A DNA stretch of 40,794 bases from positions 1 through 40,794 of the forward strand of contig JAGCXU010000191.1 of NCBI GenBank assembly GCA_017961145.1, written 5' to 3'. Positions 6,839 to 15,454 of the stretch are shown here, in pieces. This DNA is from Bacteroidaceae bacterium (GTDB lineage Bacteria; Bacteroidota; Bacteroidia; Bacteroidales; Bacteroidaceae). A program made the translations under genes and the position numbers. The notes beneath the pieces were generated by a model. That model was given only the letters and a program-made list of their open reading frames with translations, made no database searches and had not been told where the DNA came from. How positions within the stretch are numbered: the stretch's first letter is position 1; every line of letters starts with the position of its first letter.

Positions 6839-9729
6839 AACTAATCTACACCTTTGCATTCCTATTTTTGCTCTGCTCTACGGCTTCTGCACAAAAGAAA
6901 ACGTTTGCCGTACACTACAATACGATGATTGGCACGAGCACCGACGAGATTCGCTTCTCCCAGAACGGTAACAACGACGAGTGGGCCCCGGGAAGCGTCT
7001 ATTATCCCAACAAGGACCTCTCGCAGATACAATACATCAGCCGCTATTTCCCTTGCCGCGACTTCACCTTCTCTCTCCCCGACCTAGTGATGAAACCGGG
7101 CGAGAAGGCAACCATCGACATCGACTTTGAGCCAGAAGAAACCGTCGTGCGTTATGTCGATAAGTTCATCTACTCATCGAACAGCAACGTTGCCAAGGCC
7201 TTACGACGCGGTGGCTCTCAAATCGAGGTAACGGCCGTATCGGCAGGCTTCTGCACGCTCACGGCAACACACAGCGAGGCAGGGCAGCGCACCATCACCG
7301 TACTTGTGCAGCCCGACGAGGCTTACGTTGACCGCCTCGTTGACTCTTTGCTCAACCTGATGAACGAGGACGAGAAACTCTCGATGGTGGGTGGCACGAA
7401 CTGGTATCATACGAAAAGCGTCGACCGCCTCGACATCCCCGGCATGGAGATGTGCGACGGTCCGCAAGGCGTCGGCTCGGACAATGTCTCGACGGCCTAT
7501 CCGCCTAACCAAGCGCTTGCTGCCACATGGAATCGCCAGATGGCACAGTGCTACGGACGTTCCTTGGCTCGCGACTGCAAGGCTCGTGGCATCAACATCA
7601 TTCTCGGTCCTGCCGTCAACATCTACCGTTCGCCTCTCTGCGGACGCAACTTCGAGTACATGGGCGAGGACCCCTATCTGGCAGGCCAGACAGCTGCCAA
7701 CTATATCCTTGGCGCGCAAAGCGAAGGCGTGGCAACCACCGTCAAGCATTTCCTCGGCAACAACTCCGACTACGACCGCGACCATATCAGCAACGACATG
7801 GACGAGCGGACGCTTCATGAGATATACCTGCCCGCCTTTAAAGCCGCTGTGCAGGAGGGAAAGACGGCTTGTCTGATGACCAGCTACAACCTCGTGAACG
7901 GCATCTATACCACACATAGCCGCGAGTTGCTGACCGACATCTTGCGTAACCGTTGGGGCTACAAAGGCATCGTCATGAGCGACTGGGGCTCCACACACGA
8001 CGGCCTCGCAGCAGCCCAGGCTGGCCTTGACCTCGAGATGGCAAGTGCAGACAACATGACACCAACAAACCTCAGACAATACATCGCGCAAGGAAACCTC
8101 TCGATGGACGACATTGATAATAAGGTGCGACACATCCTCCACGCCATGATAAGCATGGGCTTCCTCGATGGCGACCAGCGGGACAGCACCATTCCGCTCT
8201 TCGACCCCAGAAGCGACTCGACAGCTCTAGACGTTGCTAAAGAGGCAATGGTACTGTTGAAGAACGAGAACAGCCTGCTCCCAATTGACACTTCGAAGGT
8301 AAAGCGCATCGTCGTGACGGGCAAGAACGCCACGGGATATGTGAGCGGTGGCGGTAGCGGCAACGTCAACCCGTGGCACTATGTCAGCACTTTCGACGGT
8401 CTCCGTGCTTTGGGTGACAGCCTTGGCATCGAGGTGGAGTGCAAGGACCGGTACGACCTCTTGCCAGCCATCATGTACACCGATGCTGAGCTCACCGAGC
8501 ATGGCTTCAAGGCGGAATACTTCAACTCGAGTGACCTAAGTGGCTCACCTGTATTGACACAAACAGAGACGAAGATTAACTACATCTGGAGCGCCAAAGG
8601 GCCGGACGTGGAAGGCATCGGCTCGAAGAACTATTCCGTTCGTTGGAGCGGCTACATCAGTGTGCCTGCTACTGCCTCCTATACCTTCACTGCAGGTGGC
8701 GACGACGGCTTCCGTCTCATTATCGACGGCACAACTGTGCTCGACGACTGGACCGCTTCGTCCTACCACAGCAAGACGGCTACGAAGAGCCTTACCAGAG
8801 GCAAGGTGTACAGCATCATCTTTGAGTACTACCAATTGAGCGGCGATGCGATGGTGGACCTGAGTTGGCAAAAGCGTAACGACACAAAGGACTATCTCGC
8901 CGAGTACCTGAAGGACGCCGACCTCGTGGTGGCTTGCATCGGCATGAACTCCAGCATAGAAGGCGAAGGGCACGACCGCAGCTTCAATCTCCCAAGCGAA
9001 GACCAAGAAGTGATGAACTCCATTGCGAAGGCAAAACGTCCCACCGTGACCATCGTCAATGGCGGCGGTGCTGTCGAGATGCAGTCGTGGCAACAGAACA
9101 GCGACGCCATCCTTTGGGCGTTCTATGGCGGACAGCAAGGCGGCACAGCTGTGGCTGACATCCTCTTCGGACGCACCAATCCAAGCGGCCACTTGCCCAT
9201 CACCATCGAGCGTGCTTGGAGCGAGAACCCTTGCTATAACACCTACCACGACCCCGATGGCGACAAGCATGTCCGCTATAGCGAAGGCATCTTCATGGGG
9301 TATCGAGGCTACGACAAGTTGGGACGGCAAGTGCTCTATCCCTTCGGTCACGGCTTGTCGTACACAACCTTCAGCATCGACAACCTTGAGATTGGCGAGC
9401 AACAAGAAGACGGTAGCGTCGAGGTAAGTTGCACGCTGACCAACACGGGCAATCGCGACGGCGCTGGGGTCGTGCAGCTTTATGTCGGACGCCAAGGAGA
9501 GTGCCCTGTCGAGCGCCCAATAAAGGAGCTGCGCGACTTTGCCAAAGTCTATCTTCAGGCAGACGAGTCTCAGCAGGTAACGTTCTCCTTGAAGCCATCT
9601 GCCTTCAGTTACTACGACGTCAACCAGCACGACTTCGTCTATGATGCCGGAGAATATAACATCATGCTCGGGTTCTCTTCGCGAGACATCCAATGCACAA
9701 GTTCCACCACATTAAAGCCATTGCCATGA
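6835..9729 (+). CDS. Secreted GH3 family glycosidase with PA14 insert
   Basis: 964 residues with signal peptide (cleavage near STASA/Q). Residues about 60-155 look like an Ig-like (Big_2-type) domain (VTAVSAGFCTLTATH). The GH3 N-terminal barrel follows (about 165-460) with MCDGPQGVG, EYMGEDPYLAG, VKHFLGNN and IVMSDWGS; D383 in SDWG is the expected nucleophile. The C-terminal GH3 sandwich is interrupted by a PA14 domain (about 556-690; EYFNSSDLSGSP, DDGFRLIIDG). A fibronectin-III-like tail ends the protein (VVQLYVG...KELRDF). PA14-bearing GH3 enzymes usually release glucose or xylose from beta-linked oligosaccharides in the periplasm or at the surface; the exact substrate is not visible. The last codons overlap the next gene as ATGA. 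Confidence 0.93.
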   Translation: MKLIYTFAFLFLLCSTASAQKKTFAVHYNTMIGTSTDEIRFSQNGNNDEWAPGSVYYPNKDLSQIQYISRYFPCRDFTFSLPDLVMKPGEKATIDIDFEPEETVVRYVDKFIYSSNSNVAKALRRGGSQIEVTAVSAGFCTLTATHSEAGQRTITVLVQPDEAYVDRLVDSLLNLMNEDEKLSMVGGTNWYHTKSVDRLDIPGMEMCDGPQGVGSDNVSTAYPPNQALAATWNRQMAQCYGRSLARDCKARGINIILGPAVNIYRSPLCGRNFEYMGEDPYLAGQTAANYILGAQSEGVATTVKHFLGNNSDYDRDHISNDMDERTLHEIYLPAFKAAVQEGKTACLMTSYNLVNGIYTTHSRELLTDILRNRWGYKGIVMSDWGSTHDGLAAAQAGLDLEMASADNMTPTNLRQYIAQGNLSMDDIDNKVRHILHAMISMGFLDGDQRDSTIPLFDPRSDSTALDVAKEAMVLLKNENSLLPIDTSKVKRIVVTGKNATGYVSGGGSGNVNPWHYVSTFDGLRALGDSLGIEVECKDRYDLLPAIMYTDAELTEHGFKAEYFNSSDLSGSPVLTQTETKINYIWSAKGPDVEGIGSKNYSVRWSGYISVPATASYTFTAGGDDGFRLIIDGTTVLDDWTASSYHSKTATKSLTRGKVYSIIFEYYQLSGDAMVDLSWQKRNDTKDYLAEYLKDADLVVACIGMNSSIEGEGHDRSFNLPSEDQEVMNSIAKAKRPTVTIVNGGGAVEMQSWQQNSDAILWAFYGGQQGGTAVADILFGRTNPSGHLPITIERAWSENPCYNTYHDPDGDKHVRYSEGIFMGYRGYDKLGRQVLYPFGHGLSYTTFSIDNLEIGEQQEDGSVEVSCTLTNTGNRDGAGVVQLYVGRQGECPVERPIKELRDFAKVYLQADESQQVTFSLKPSAFSYYDVNQHDFVYDAGEYNIMLGFSSRDIQCTSSTTLKPLP

Positions 9730-11696
9730 AGAAGATAATCATCCTCCCGGCCTTGCTGCTGAGCATTCTCTCAGCAAACGCCATCAATACCAATACTGAC
9801 GGCACTTACCTCATCGCCTCGGCCGAAGACCTTTGCGAGTTCGCGACTTTGGTCAATGCAGGCAATCGCAATGCCAATGCCTTGCTGACGGCAGACATCG
9901 ACATGACGGGCGCCGACTTCACGCCCATCGGCACCAGTTCGGCGAGCTATTGCGGCACTTTCGACGGCGGGGGCTTTGCCATCGACAACCTCACGCTTAC
10001 GCTCACCTCGACCGATGGCGTCGGCATCTTCGCCTACATCGACAATGCCACCATACAGAACCTGACGGCTGGCTCCGGCAACAACATCAAGGGCAAAGCC
10101 TTCGTCGGAGGTTTCGTAGGCGACAAGGTGGGAAGCGGCACGGCCCGCATCGAACGTTGCGGCCACGAAGGAAAAGTGACAGGCAGTGCCCAGAATGCCG
10201 CAGCCTTCGTGGGTTGCGTGCATAGCGGCAGCCTCGTCCTGAGCTATTGTTACAACTCGGGGCGAGTGACGGGCAATCGTGAGTCGGCCATCTTCTGCGG
10301 ATGGTTCAGCGGAAGCAACTCCACCATCTCCTATTGTTACAACAGCGGCACGCTTTCGAGCGGCGTGGACGGCAGCAACTATCTGTGGCGCTCTTCACCC
10401 ACGGCAACTAATGTCTATGATACCTCAGGCCGACAGAATACGAACCGCTTCACTGCCACACAGCGAAAGAGCGGCGCCTTAGCATGGATGCTCAACAGCA
10501 ACTCGCCCGACGGACCATTCCGTCAGAACCTCGACAACGACCTTGCCACCGACGACCATCCCGTCCTCTCACCTGAGCACGGCATCGTCTATGCTTCTGG
10601 CACTCTCAAGTGCGACGGCACGTCGACTACCTCTACGGCAGTCTATTCCAATACCGACAATGCGACCTACCTGCCCCACAGCTTTGCCGACGGCCTGTGC
10701 AGCGTCTGTCTCTTAGTGGACGAGGAGTACATGTACACCGACCTCGAGGGCTACTTCCAGATAGCCACGCCCGAGGCGCTGCGATGGTTTGCTTATTTCG
10801 TCAACACCGTGCCTGGCCATGCTGGCGAGTACTGTCGTATCACGACCGACATCGACATGACGGGTGTCACCTTCCCAGGCATCGGCACCAACGATGTGCC
10901 TTTCTACGGAGAGATTGATGGCGGCAGGAACATCATATCAGGACTTAAGATGAACCGCTCTGGAGAAACTGGTGTCGGACTTGTCAACGTCGGAACTGAC
11001 GGCTTGGAGATTCACGACCTTACCCTCGCCTCGTCGTGTTCCTTCACCGGCTACCGCTACGTCGGAGGCTTTACAGGCAAGGTCTTCGGAGATGATGGCG
11101 GTCGCGTCTTCTTCAGCAATCTCGGCTTCGAGGGGACGGTCAACGTGAACGACAACGGCGGAGGCATCGTGGGATGCGTTCCCAACAACAATTTCACGGC
11201 CTACTTCACGAATTGCTACACTGTAGGCACCGTTAATGGCTCGTTCGACAACGGCGCTCTTTCTGGCTGGTCCTCGTATGCCCGTATCCGAAACTGCTAT
11301 GCTTTGGTCAAGGGCAAAGGCTGGGAAAGCGGCCACGATGTATGTCGCGGCTTTACGCCCCACTTCACAAACAGCTATGCCTGCGGAGCCGCACAAACTG
11401 GTTCTGGCCTGAGCACATTTACAGAAACTGAGATGAAGAACGGCACGCTCCTGAGCAAGCTATGGCCAGACGCTTACCATCAAGAGATAGACCAAGACAG
11501 TCATCCGCTGCTCTCACATTCCATTAGCACCGAAGGTGCCCACGACAATGGGGACATCAATACAAAAGTCACCCTCCTGAAGGAAGGTTGGGAAGGTTCA
11601 CTCCCCATCTACGACCTCAGCGGCCGCCGCATGCCCGAAGGTCCGATGACTAAAGGACTTTACATCGTTGGCGGCAAAAAGCTTCTGATGAAATAA
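9726..11696 (+). CDS. Large repetitive secreted protein with T9SS-type tail
   Basis: 656 residues from the ATG at 9726, which overlaps the GH3 stop (ATGA) and gives a clean signal peptide MKKIIILPALLLSILSANA; the in-frame start at 9693 lies inside the GH3 gene. Two related modules occur, about 19-200 and 332-535. Each begins YLIASAEDL/YFQIATPEAL, continues ITTDIDMTG...F..IGT and Y.G.IDGG, and then has glycine-rich parallel-beta-like rungs (VGGFVG, SYCYNSG, GLUG-like). The C-terminus GSLPIYDLSGRRM...KGLYIVGGKKLLMK is the type IX sorting signature common in Prevotella. It probably acts at the cell surface as an adhesin or polysaccharide-binding partner of the GH3 enzyme; that is inference from the operon. 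Confidence 0.8.
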   Translation: MKKIIILPALLLSILSANAINTNTDGTYLIASAEDLCEFATLVNAGNRNANALLTADIDMTGADFTPIGTSSASYCGTFDGGGFAIDNLTLTLTSTDGVGIFAYIDNATIQNLTAGSGNNIKGKAFVGGFVGDKVGSGTARIERCGHEGKVTGSAQNAAAFVGCVHSGSLVLSYCYNSGRVTGNRESAIFCGWFSGSNSTISYCYNSGTLSSGVDGSNYLWRSSPTATNVYDTSGRQNTNRFTATQRKSGALAWMLNSNSPDGPFRQNLDNDLATDDHPVLSPEHGIVYASGTLKCDGTSTTSTAVYSNTDNATYLPHSFADGLCSVCLLVDEEYMYTDLEGYFQIATPEALRWFAYFVNTVPGHAGEYCRITTDIDMTGVTFPGIGTNDVPFYGEIDGGRNIISGLKMNRSGETGVGLVNVGTDGLEIHDLTLASSCSFTGYRYVGGFTGKVFGDDGGRVFFSNLGFEGTVNVNDNGGGIVGCVPNNNFTAYFTNCYTVGTVNGSFDNGALSGWSSYARIRNCYALVKGKGWESGHDVCRGFTPHFTNSYACGAAQTGSGLSTFTETEMKNGTLLSKLWPDAYHQEIDQDSHPLLSHSISTEGAHDNGDINTKVTLLKEGWEGSLPIYDLSGRRMPEGPMTKGLYIVGGKKLLMK

Positions 11697-11708
11697 GGTG
11701 AGACTTAA

Positions 11709-11796
11709 AACGTCACGTGTCACGTTGGCCATCGTCACGTGTGATGTTGGTCAACTTCACGTGTGATGTTTGCAATCATCACGTGTCGTGTTTGAG
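11709..11796. repeat. 22-bp-period array C (four units)
   Basis: Units start at 11709, 11731, 11753 and 11774 (22, 22, 21, 23 nt). Cores are TCACGTGTGATGTT or close variants, each holding the palindrome CACGTG. The array starts 12 nt after the stop of the repetitive secreted protein. The 15-mer AACTTCACGTGTGAT (11753-11767) recurs exactly in array E at 37784-37798, 26 kb away inside a gene. Confidence 0.8.
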
Positions 11797-11919
11797 AACG
11801 TCCCAGTTACTTTCTATTCAGAAGGCTAAAAACTCAGTTCTTCTCTTACTTAATCCAGACCTTGAGGTTGGTGCCCCAACCTACTTTGCCGACGACAAAC
11901 ATATCGGGGCTAAGATTCC

Positions 11920-14157
11920 CTATTGTACTGTAAGTTTTGCGAAACGGAGCATGAGAACCTTTGTGCCGGCATTCTCGAACTGAACGGTAGCTTTGGCATC
12001 AATGCCTGTGCCTTCCAAAGCTTGCACTACACCACGACCGAAACGCTCGTGAACAACAGAACATCCAATGGTGAGCCGAGGGACATCTTGCCCCATTCTC
12101 GGAGAAGATGTGGGAGACAGTAGACGAGGAACAAACGGCGCTGTCCTTTGAGTTTGAAGCGGCTTCATTCGCTGCTCTATGCGGGGTGAAGAGGAACCAG
12201 AACTTAGTTGAGATGCTTTGAAGAACTGCTGTGGAATCTCCCTTATGAACCTGCTTGGGCGAGAGAACTCCATCTTACCATTGCGGAAACGTGACTTGGC
12301 AAAAGTGAGGACAACTTGACACTCAGCTCTGGTCAAGGCTACATAGAAGAGGCGACGTTCTTCCTCGAGAGATCTCGGCTCCTCTGCCGATAGTTCGCTT
12401 GGGAAGAGTCCTTCCTCCAAACCAGCAATGAAGACGACTGGAAACTCCAGACCTTTAGCAGAATGTATGGTCATCATGTTCACGCAGTCGGCATCTTTCT
12501 CCATCTTGTTGCGGTCCATATCAGTGGCGAGGCTTGCCATTTGCAGGTAATCACTAATGGATGTCCCAAGTCCTTGCTCCTGACCATCTTGCACAAAAGC
12601 CGCGATTCCATCGAGCATTTCCTGCATATTTTCCTGTTTCGAAACATCTTCAGGTTCGTGTCCGCTAAACACATAATCTCGCAATCCGCTCTCCTTTATA
12701 ATCCGTAAAGCGAGAGTGTAAGCATCCTCTTTCTGGGAACTCTGATGGAAGCCATCTATCATCTCACAGAAGTTCTTCAGACGGGTTTGAGTACCTGCTT
12801 TGAGGTCGGAACATGTTCCACCCCTCAGCACATCCCACACAGGTTTATCTGCATTTCTTGCTGCTAAAAAGAGCTTGCCGACAGTTGTATCGCCAATGCC
12901 TCGAGCAGGTTTGTTGATGATGCGCCGCAACGACTCCTCGTCGTAGGGGTTGACTGCGAGACGCAGATAGCATAGCATGTCCTTGATTTCCTCGCGCTGA
13001 TAGAACGAAGTGCCAGCATAAATGTGATAGGGCACACGGCCATAGAGGAAGCTATCCTCTATCTTACGACTCTGCGCGTTAGTACGGTAGAGCACAGCTA
13101 TGCCCTTGTACGGGATACCTGCACGATGGGCTCGCTGCACTTCCCTGAGGATGATGTTGGCCTCGTCGGTGTCGCTGTAGGCTGGGAAGAGTGCGATGGG
13201 GTTGCCCACTTCCTTCTCGCTGAAAACCTGCTTCGTTATCTGCTCACGATTGTTACGGATGAGGCTTCCTGCAGCATTCACAATAGTCTGCGTAGAGCGA
13301 TAGTTACGTTCGAGCTTGAAGAGACGCGTCCCTGTATAGGCTTCTTGAAAATGCAGAATGTTGTCGATGTTGGCACCTCGAAAACTGTAGATGCTCTGTG
13401 CATCGTCTCCCACTACACAGACACGCTGCCGCTGGTTGGTCAGGAGCCAGACAATCTGATGCTGAGCGAAATTAGTATCTTGATACTCATCGACAAGGAC
13501 GAAGTGGAAACGCTCCTGCCAATGTGCCGCCACCTCGGGATTATGCTTGAAGAGAAGCCAAGTGTTCAGAAGCAAGTCGTCGAAGTCCATTGCGTTAGCC
13601 TGCTTCAGGCGCTCCTGATAGCGGTTGTAAACCTCAGGCATTAGGGTACGGTGATAGTAGGAATCGTTCTCGCGGAACTCACGGACAGTATTATAGCCAG
13701 AGGGCAGAATAAGTCTGTTCTTGGCAGCAGAGATACGATTCTGCACAGCACCAGGCTTATAGACCTTATCGTCAAGGTTCATCTCTTTGAGAATGAGCTT
13801 GATAAGACTCAGACTGTCGGCAGTGTCGTAAATGGTATAGTTGGCGTCGAAGCCTAGCCTGTTCCCCTCGATGCGAAGTATCTTGGCAAAGATACTATGG
13901 AAGGTACCCATCCAAAGCAATCCAGCTTTCTCGGAAGAGACAAGCGTCGCAATACGGTCGCGCATCTCCCGGGCAGCTTTATTGGTAAAGGTCAACGCAA
14001 GGATGTTCCACGGTTGCATCCCCTGCTCCAAAAGATATGCTATTTTATAGGTTAGGACACGTGTCTTGCCGCTACCCGCTCCCGCAATGACGAGAGAAGG
14101 AGCATCTATGCAAAGCACCGCTTCGCGCTGACTAGAATTGAGGTCTTCGAGGTTCAT
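11920..14157 (-). CDS. pcrA: UvrD/PcrA-type superfamily 1 DNA helicase
   Basis: 745 residues. It is an ATP-dependent 3'-5' DNA unwinding motor for repair and replication restart. All helicase motifs are present: GAGSGKT (Walker A, K31), DEYQDTN (motif II), QSIYSFRGA (III), YRTNAQSR, TIHSAKGLEFPVVF (V) and EERRLFYVALTRAE (VI). After an unstructured Ser/Pro/Arg-rich linker the C-terminus (GCSVVHERFGRGVVQALEG...LRFAKL) forms the small Tudor-like domain seen in PcrA, which contacts RNA polymerase. Its start overlaps the stop of the upstream membrane protein by the ATGA pattern. UvrD or PcrA cannot be separated by sequence alone; the length fits either. Confidence 0.95.
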   Translation of the reverse strand: MNLEDLNSSQREAVLCIDAPSLVIAGAGSGKTRVLTYKIAYLLEQGMQPWNILALTFTNKAAREMRDRIATLVSSEKAGLLWMGTFHSIFAKILRIEGNRLGFDANYTIYDTADSLSLIKLILKEMNLDDKVYKPGAVQNRISAAKNRLILPSGYNTVREFRENDSYYHRTLMPEVYNRYQERLKQANAMDFDDLLLNTWLLFKHNPEVAAHWQERFHFVLVDEYQDTNFAQHQIVWLLTNQRQRVCVVGDDAQSIYSFRGANIDNILHFQEAYTGTRLFKLERNYRSTQTIVNAAGSLIRNNREQITKQVFSEKEVGNPIALFPAYSDTDEANIILREVQRAHRAGIPYKGIAVLYRTNAQSRKIEDSFLYGRVPYHIYAGTSFYQREEIKDMLCYLRLAVNPYDEESLRRIINKPARGIGDTTVGKLFLAARNADKPVWDVLRGGTCSDLKAGTQTRLKNFCEMIDGFHQSSQKEDAYTLALRIIKESGLRDYVFSGHEPEDVSKQENMQEMLDGIAAFVQDGQEQGLGTSISDYLQMASLATDMDRNKMEKDADCVNMMTIHSAKGLEFPVVFIAGLEEGLFPSELSAEEPRSLEEERRLFYVALTRAECQVVLTFAKSRFRNGKMEFSRPSRFIREIPQQFFKASQLSSGSSSPRIEQRMKPLQTQRTAPFVPRLLSPTSSPRMGQDVPRLTIGCSVVHERFGRGVVQALEGTGIDAKATVQFENAGTKVLMLRFAKLTVQ

Positions 14158-14708
14158 CCTATCATATAATTAATGCACTGCCAACAAAAGGAAAGCACCA
14201 TGGCGAAAGGTATAGCAAGCGGATGATTCCGAATTCCATGAGTAAGCATCTGGGGCCATGGCTCGCGTTTGTTGTGACCATAGCAAAGGCAGAATATGAT
14301 GAACGAAAACCAACCGAGGAAAAGCAATCCGTCGAGCAAAGGACTGCCAGCATAACCACCTGTGATACTAAGCAAAGGACTATCGGGTGCAATTGCAGCA
14401 AACAGGATGGTAAGGAACATGACAGCATAGATGACAAGATAGCGCAAGAAGCGCGGATCGCTAAAAGCTCGTCCAAGCGGAAGGATTCCACTCTCCTTTA
14501 TTACACCTTGCATCATCAGACAACAGAGCGCGAACATCACTAATCGGCTGTGAAGGCAGTCGCTCACATGACGGAAGAGCCAACGAAGACCTTCGTCGTC
14601 GAGGATACTTTTGCAGGGAACCCCCAATGCCGACAAGGCCCACGAAAGGAACGGCAGCAAAACGGCCAGCACCAACAGGATGACAAAGTTACGCTCGTTA
14701 TTGTTCAT
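14154..14708 (-). CDS. Small integral membrane protein
   Basis: 184 residues from the ATG at 14708 (MNNNERNF); an in-frame TTG two codons earlier is less likely. Five or so hydrophobic segments are visible (about 9-30, 55-75, 90-110, 123-145, 163-182). The stretch LDDEGLRWLFRHVSDCL and CCLMMQGVIKESGILPLGRAF vaguely recall the first helices of AbgT-type (aminobenzoyl-glutamate) transporters, but the protein is less than half their length. Its start overlaps the response-regulator gene by 11 nt, and its stop overlaps the helicase start, so the three are tightly coupled. Function is unknown. Confidence 0.65.
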   Translation of the reverse strand: MNNNERNFVILLVLAVLLPFLSWALSALGVPCKSILDDEGLRWLFRHVSDCLHSRLVMFALCCLMMQGVIKESGILPLGRAFSDPRFLRYLVIYAVMFLTILFAAIAPDSPLLSITGGYAGSPLLDGLLFLGWFSFIIFCLCYGHNKREPWPQMLTHGIRNHPLAIPFAMVLSFCWQCINYMIG

Positions 14709-15420
14709 CAGCAACTAGGTTTTCAGGATCGATGATGTGCAACTGAATGGCTCTAACCACAAGTCGGACAGCATTCACGCCACTTCTTTCTCTTTCAGGG
14801 AAGAGTCGGTTGGTAAGATCCACCTGACGCTTCTCAAGGCTTTTCGTACTGAAGGGCATCTGTCGAAGTCCAGCAATCATATCCTTCGTGTAACCGAGAG
14901 CTAAATGACGCAGGAAACGCTCGTCGTACTCGTCAATCTCATACTCCACAAAAGCATCGACAGAAGCTTGTTCCTTACAAACAACCTTGCGGAAACGTGC
15001 CATCACTTTCTCGAGGAAAGGCTCGTTGAATACAAGATGACGGCCATGCATCACTTGTACTATATCATCTCTCTGCAGGAGGTTGCCAGTCTTGAGGATG
15101 ATGCCGTCTGCTCCCGCAGTGAGCACCTCCACCCAAAGGCGTTCGTTAAGGATTTCACCAGTGAAAACAAGAATCTTCATAGACGCATAGCGTGTCCTAA
15201 GTTGTCGGCAGATATCAACGCCAACGGTTGTACTACCACCCAATCCAAGGTCGAGCAGAACGAGGTCGGGCTGACCTTCTCGCATCAGTTTCCAAAAGTC
15301 GGCCTCGCCTGTTGCAGTGCCAATAATCTCTGCCTCAGGCACTTCGGTTTGCAGGATTTGCTGGGTACCCTTGAGTTCCAGTTTGTCGTCCTCGACGATG
15401 ATTACTTTAAATTTATCCAT
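14698..15420 (-). CDS. Response regulator with a C-terminal helix-turn-helix region
   Basis: 240 residues. The receiver domain (1-125) has the acidic pair D11/D12, phospho-acceptor D57 in LVLLDLGLGG, a Thr in VFTGE and the conserved Lys in GIILKTG. The C-terminal part (DERFLRHLALGYTKDMIAGLRQMPFSTKSL) looks like a diverged NarL/LuxR-type HTH. It lies 11 nt downstream of the sensor kinase, so the two form a two-component pair. From memory such regulators carry a DUF5932-type C-terminus in Bacteroidales. Targets are unknown; proximity to the Bat genes is suggestive only. Confidence 0.85.
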   Translation of the reverse strand: MDKFKVIIVEDDKLELKGTQQILQTEVPEAEIIGTATGEADFWKLMREGQPDLVLLDLGLGGSTTVGVDICRQLRTRYASMKILVFTGEILNERLWVEVLTAGADGIILKTGNLLQRDDIVQVMHGRHLVFNEPFLEKVMARFRKVVCKEQASVDAFVEYEIDEYDERFLRHLALGYTKDMIAGLRQMPFSTKSLEKRQVDLTNRLFPERERSGVNAVRLVVRAIQLHIIDPENLVADEQ

Positions 15421-15425
15421 ATCGT

Positions 15426-15454
15426 GTAAGTTTATGAGTTCGTAGGTTTATGAG
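15426..15454. repeat. Short repeat at the kinase/regulator junction
   Basis: On the minus strand ACTCATAAAC occurs twice, separated by CTACGA. It encodes the last residues and stop of the sensor kinase and ends five nt before the ATG of the regulator, so it forms the regulator's translation-initiation region. Confidence 0.65.

Noticed and set aside
7201-8142. Long minus-strand frame of 313 codons within the GH3 gene
   Set aside because: It is antisense to a clear GH3 domain, has no start context or recognisable domain, and reflects the codon bias of the opposite strand.
8545-9693. Long minus-strand frame of 382 codons within the GH3 gene
   Set aside because: Antisense shadow of the conserved PA14 and C-terminal GH3 regions; no similarity to any family recognised.
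11709-11796. CRISPR array
   Set aside because: The 22-nt units follow one another without unique spacers, copies are only four, and no cas gene is present.
13024-13644. 206-codon plus-strand frame opposite the helicase
   Set aside because: The helicase motifs on the minus strand cover this region; no independent evidence for the plus-strand frame.
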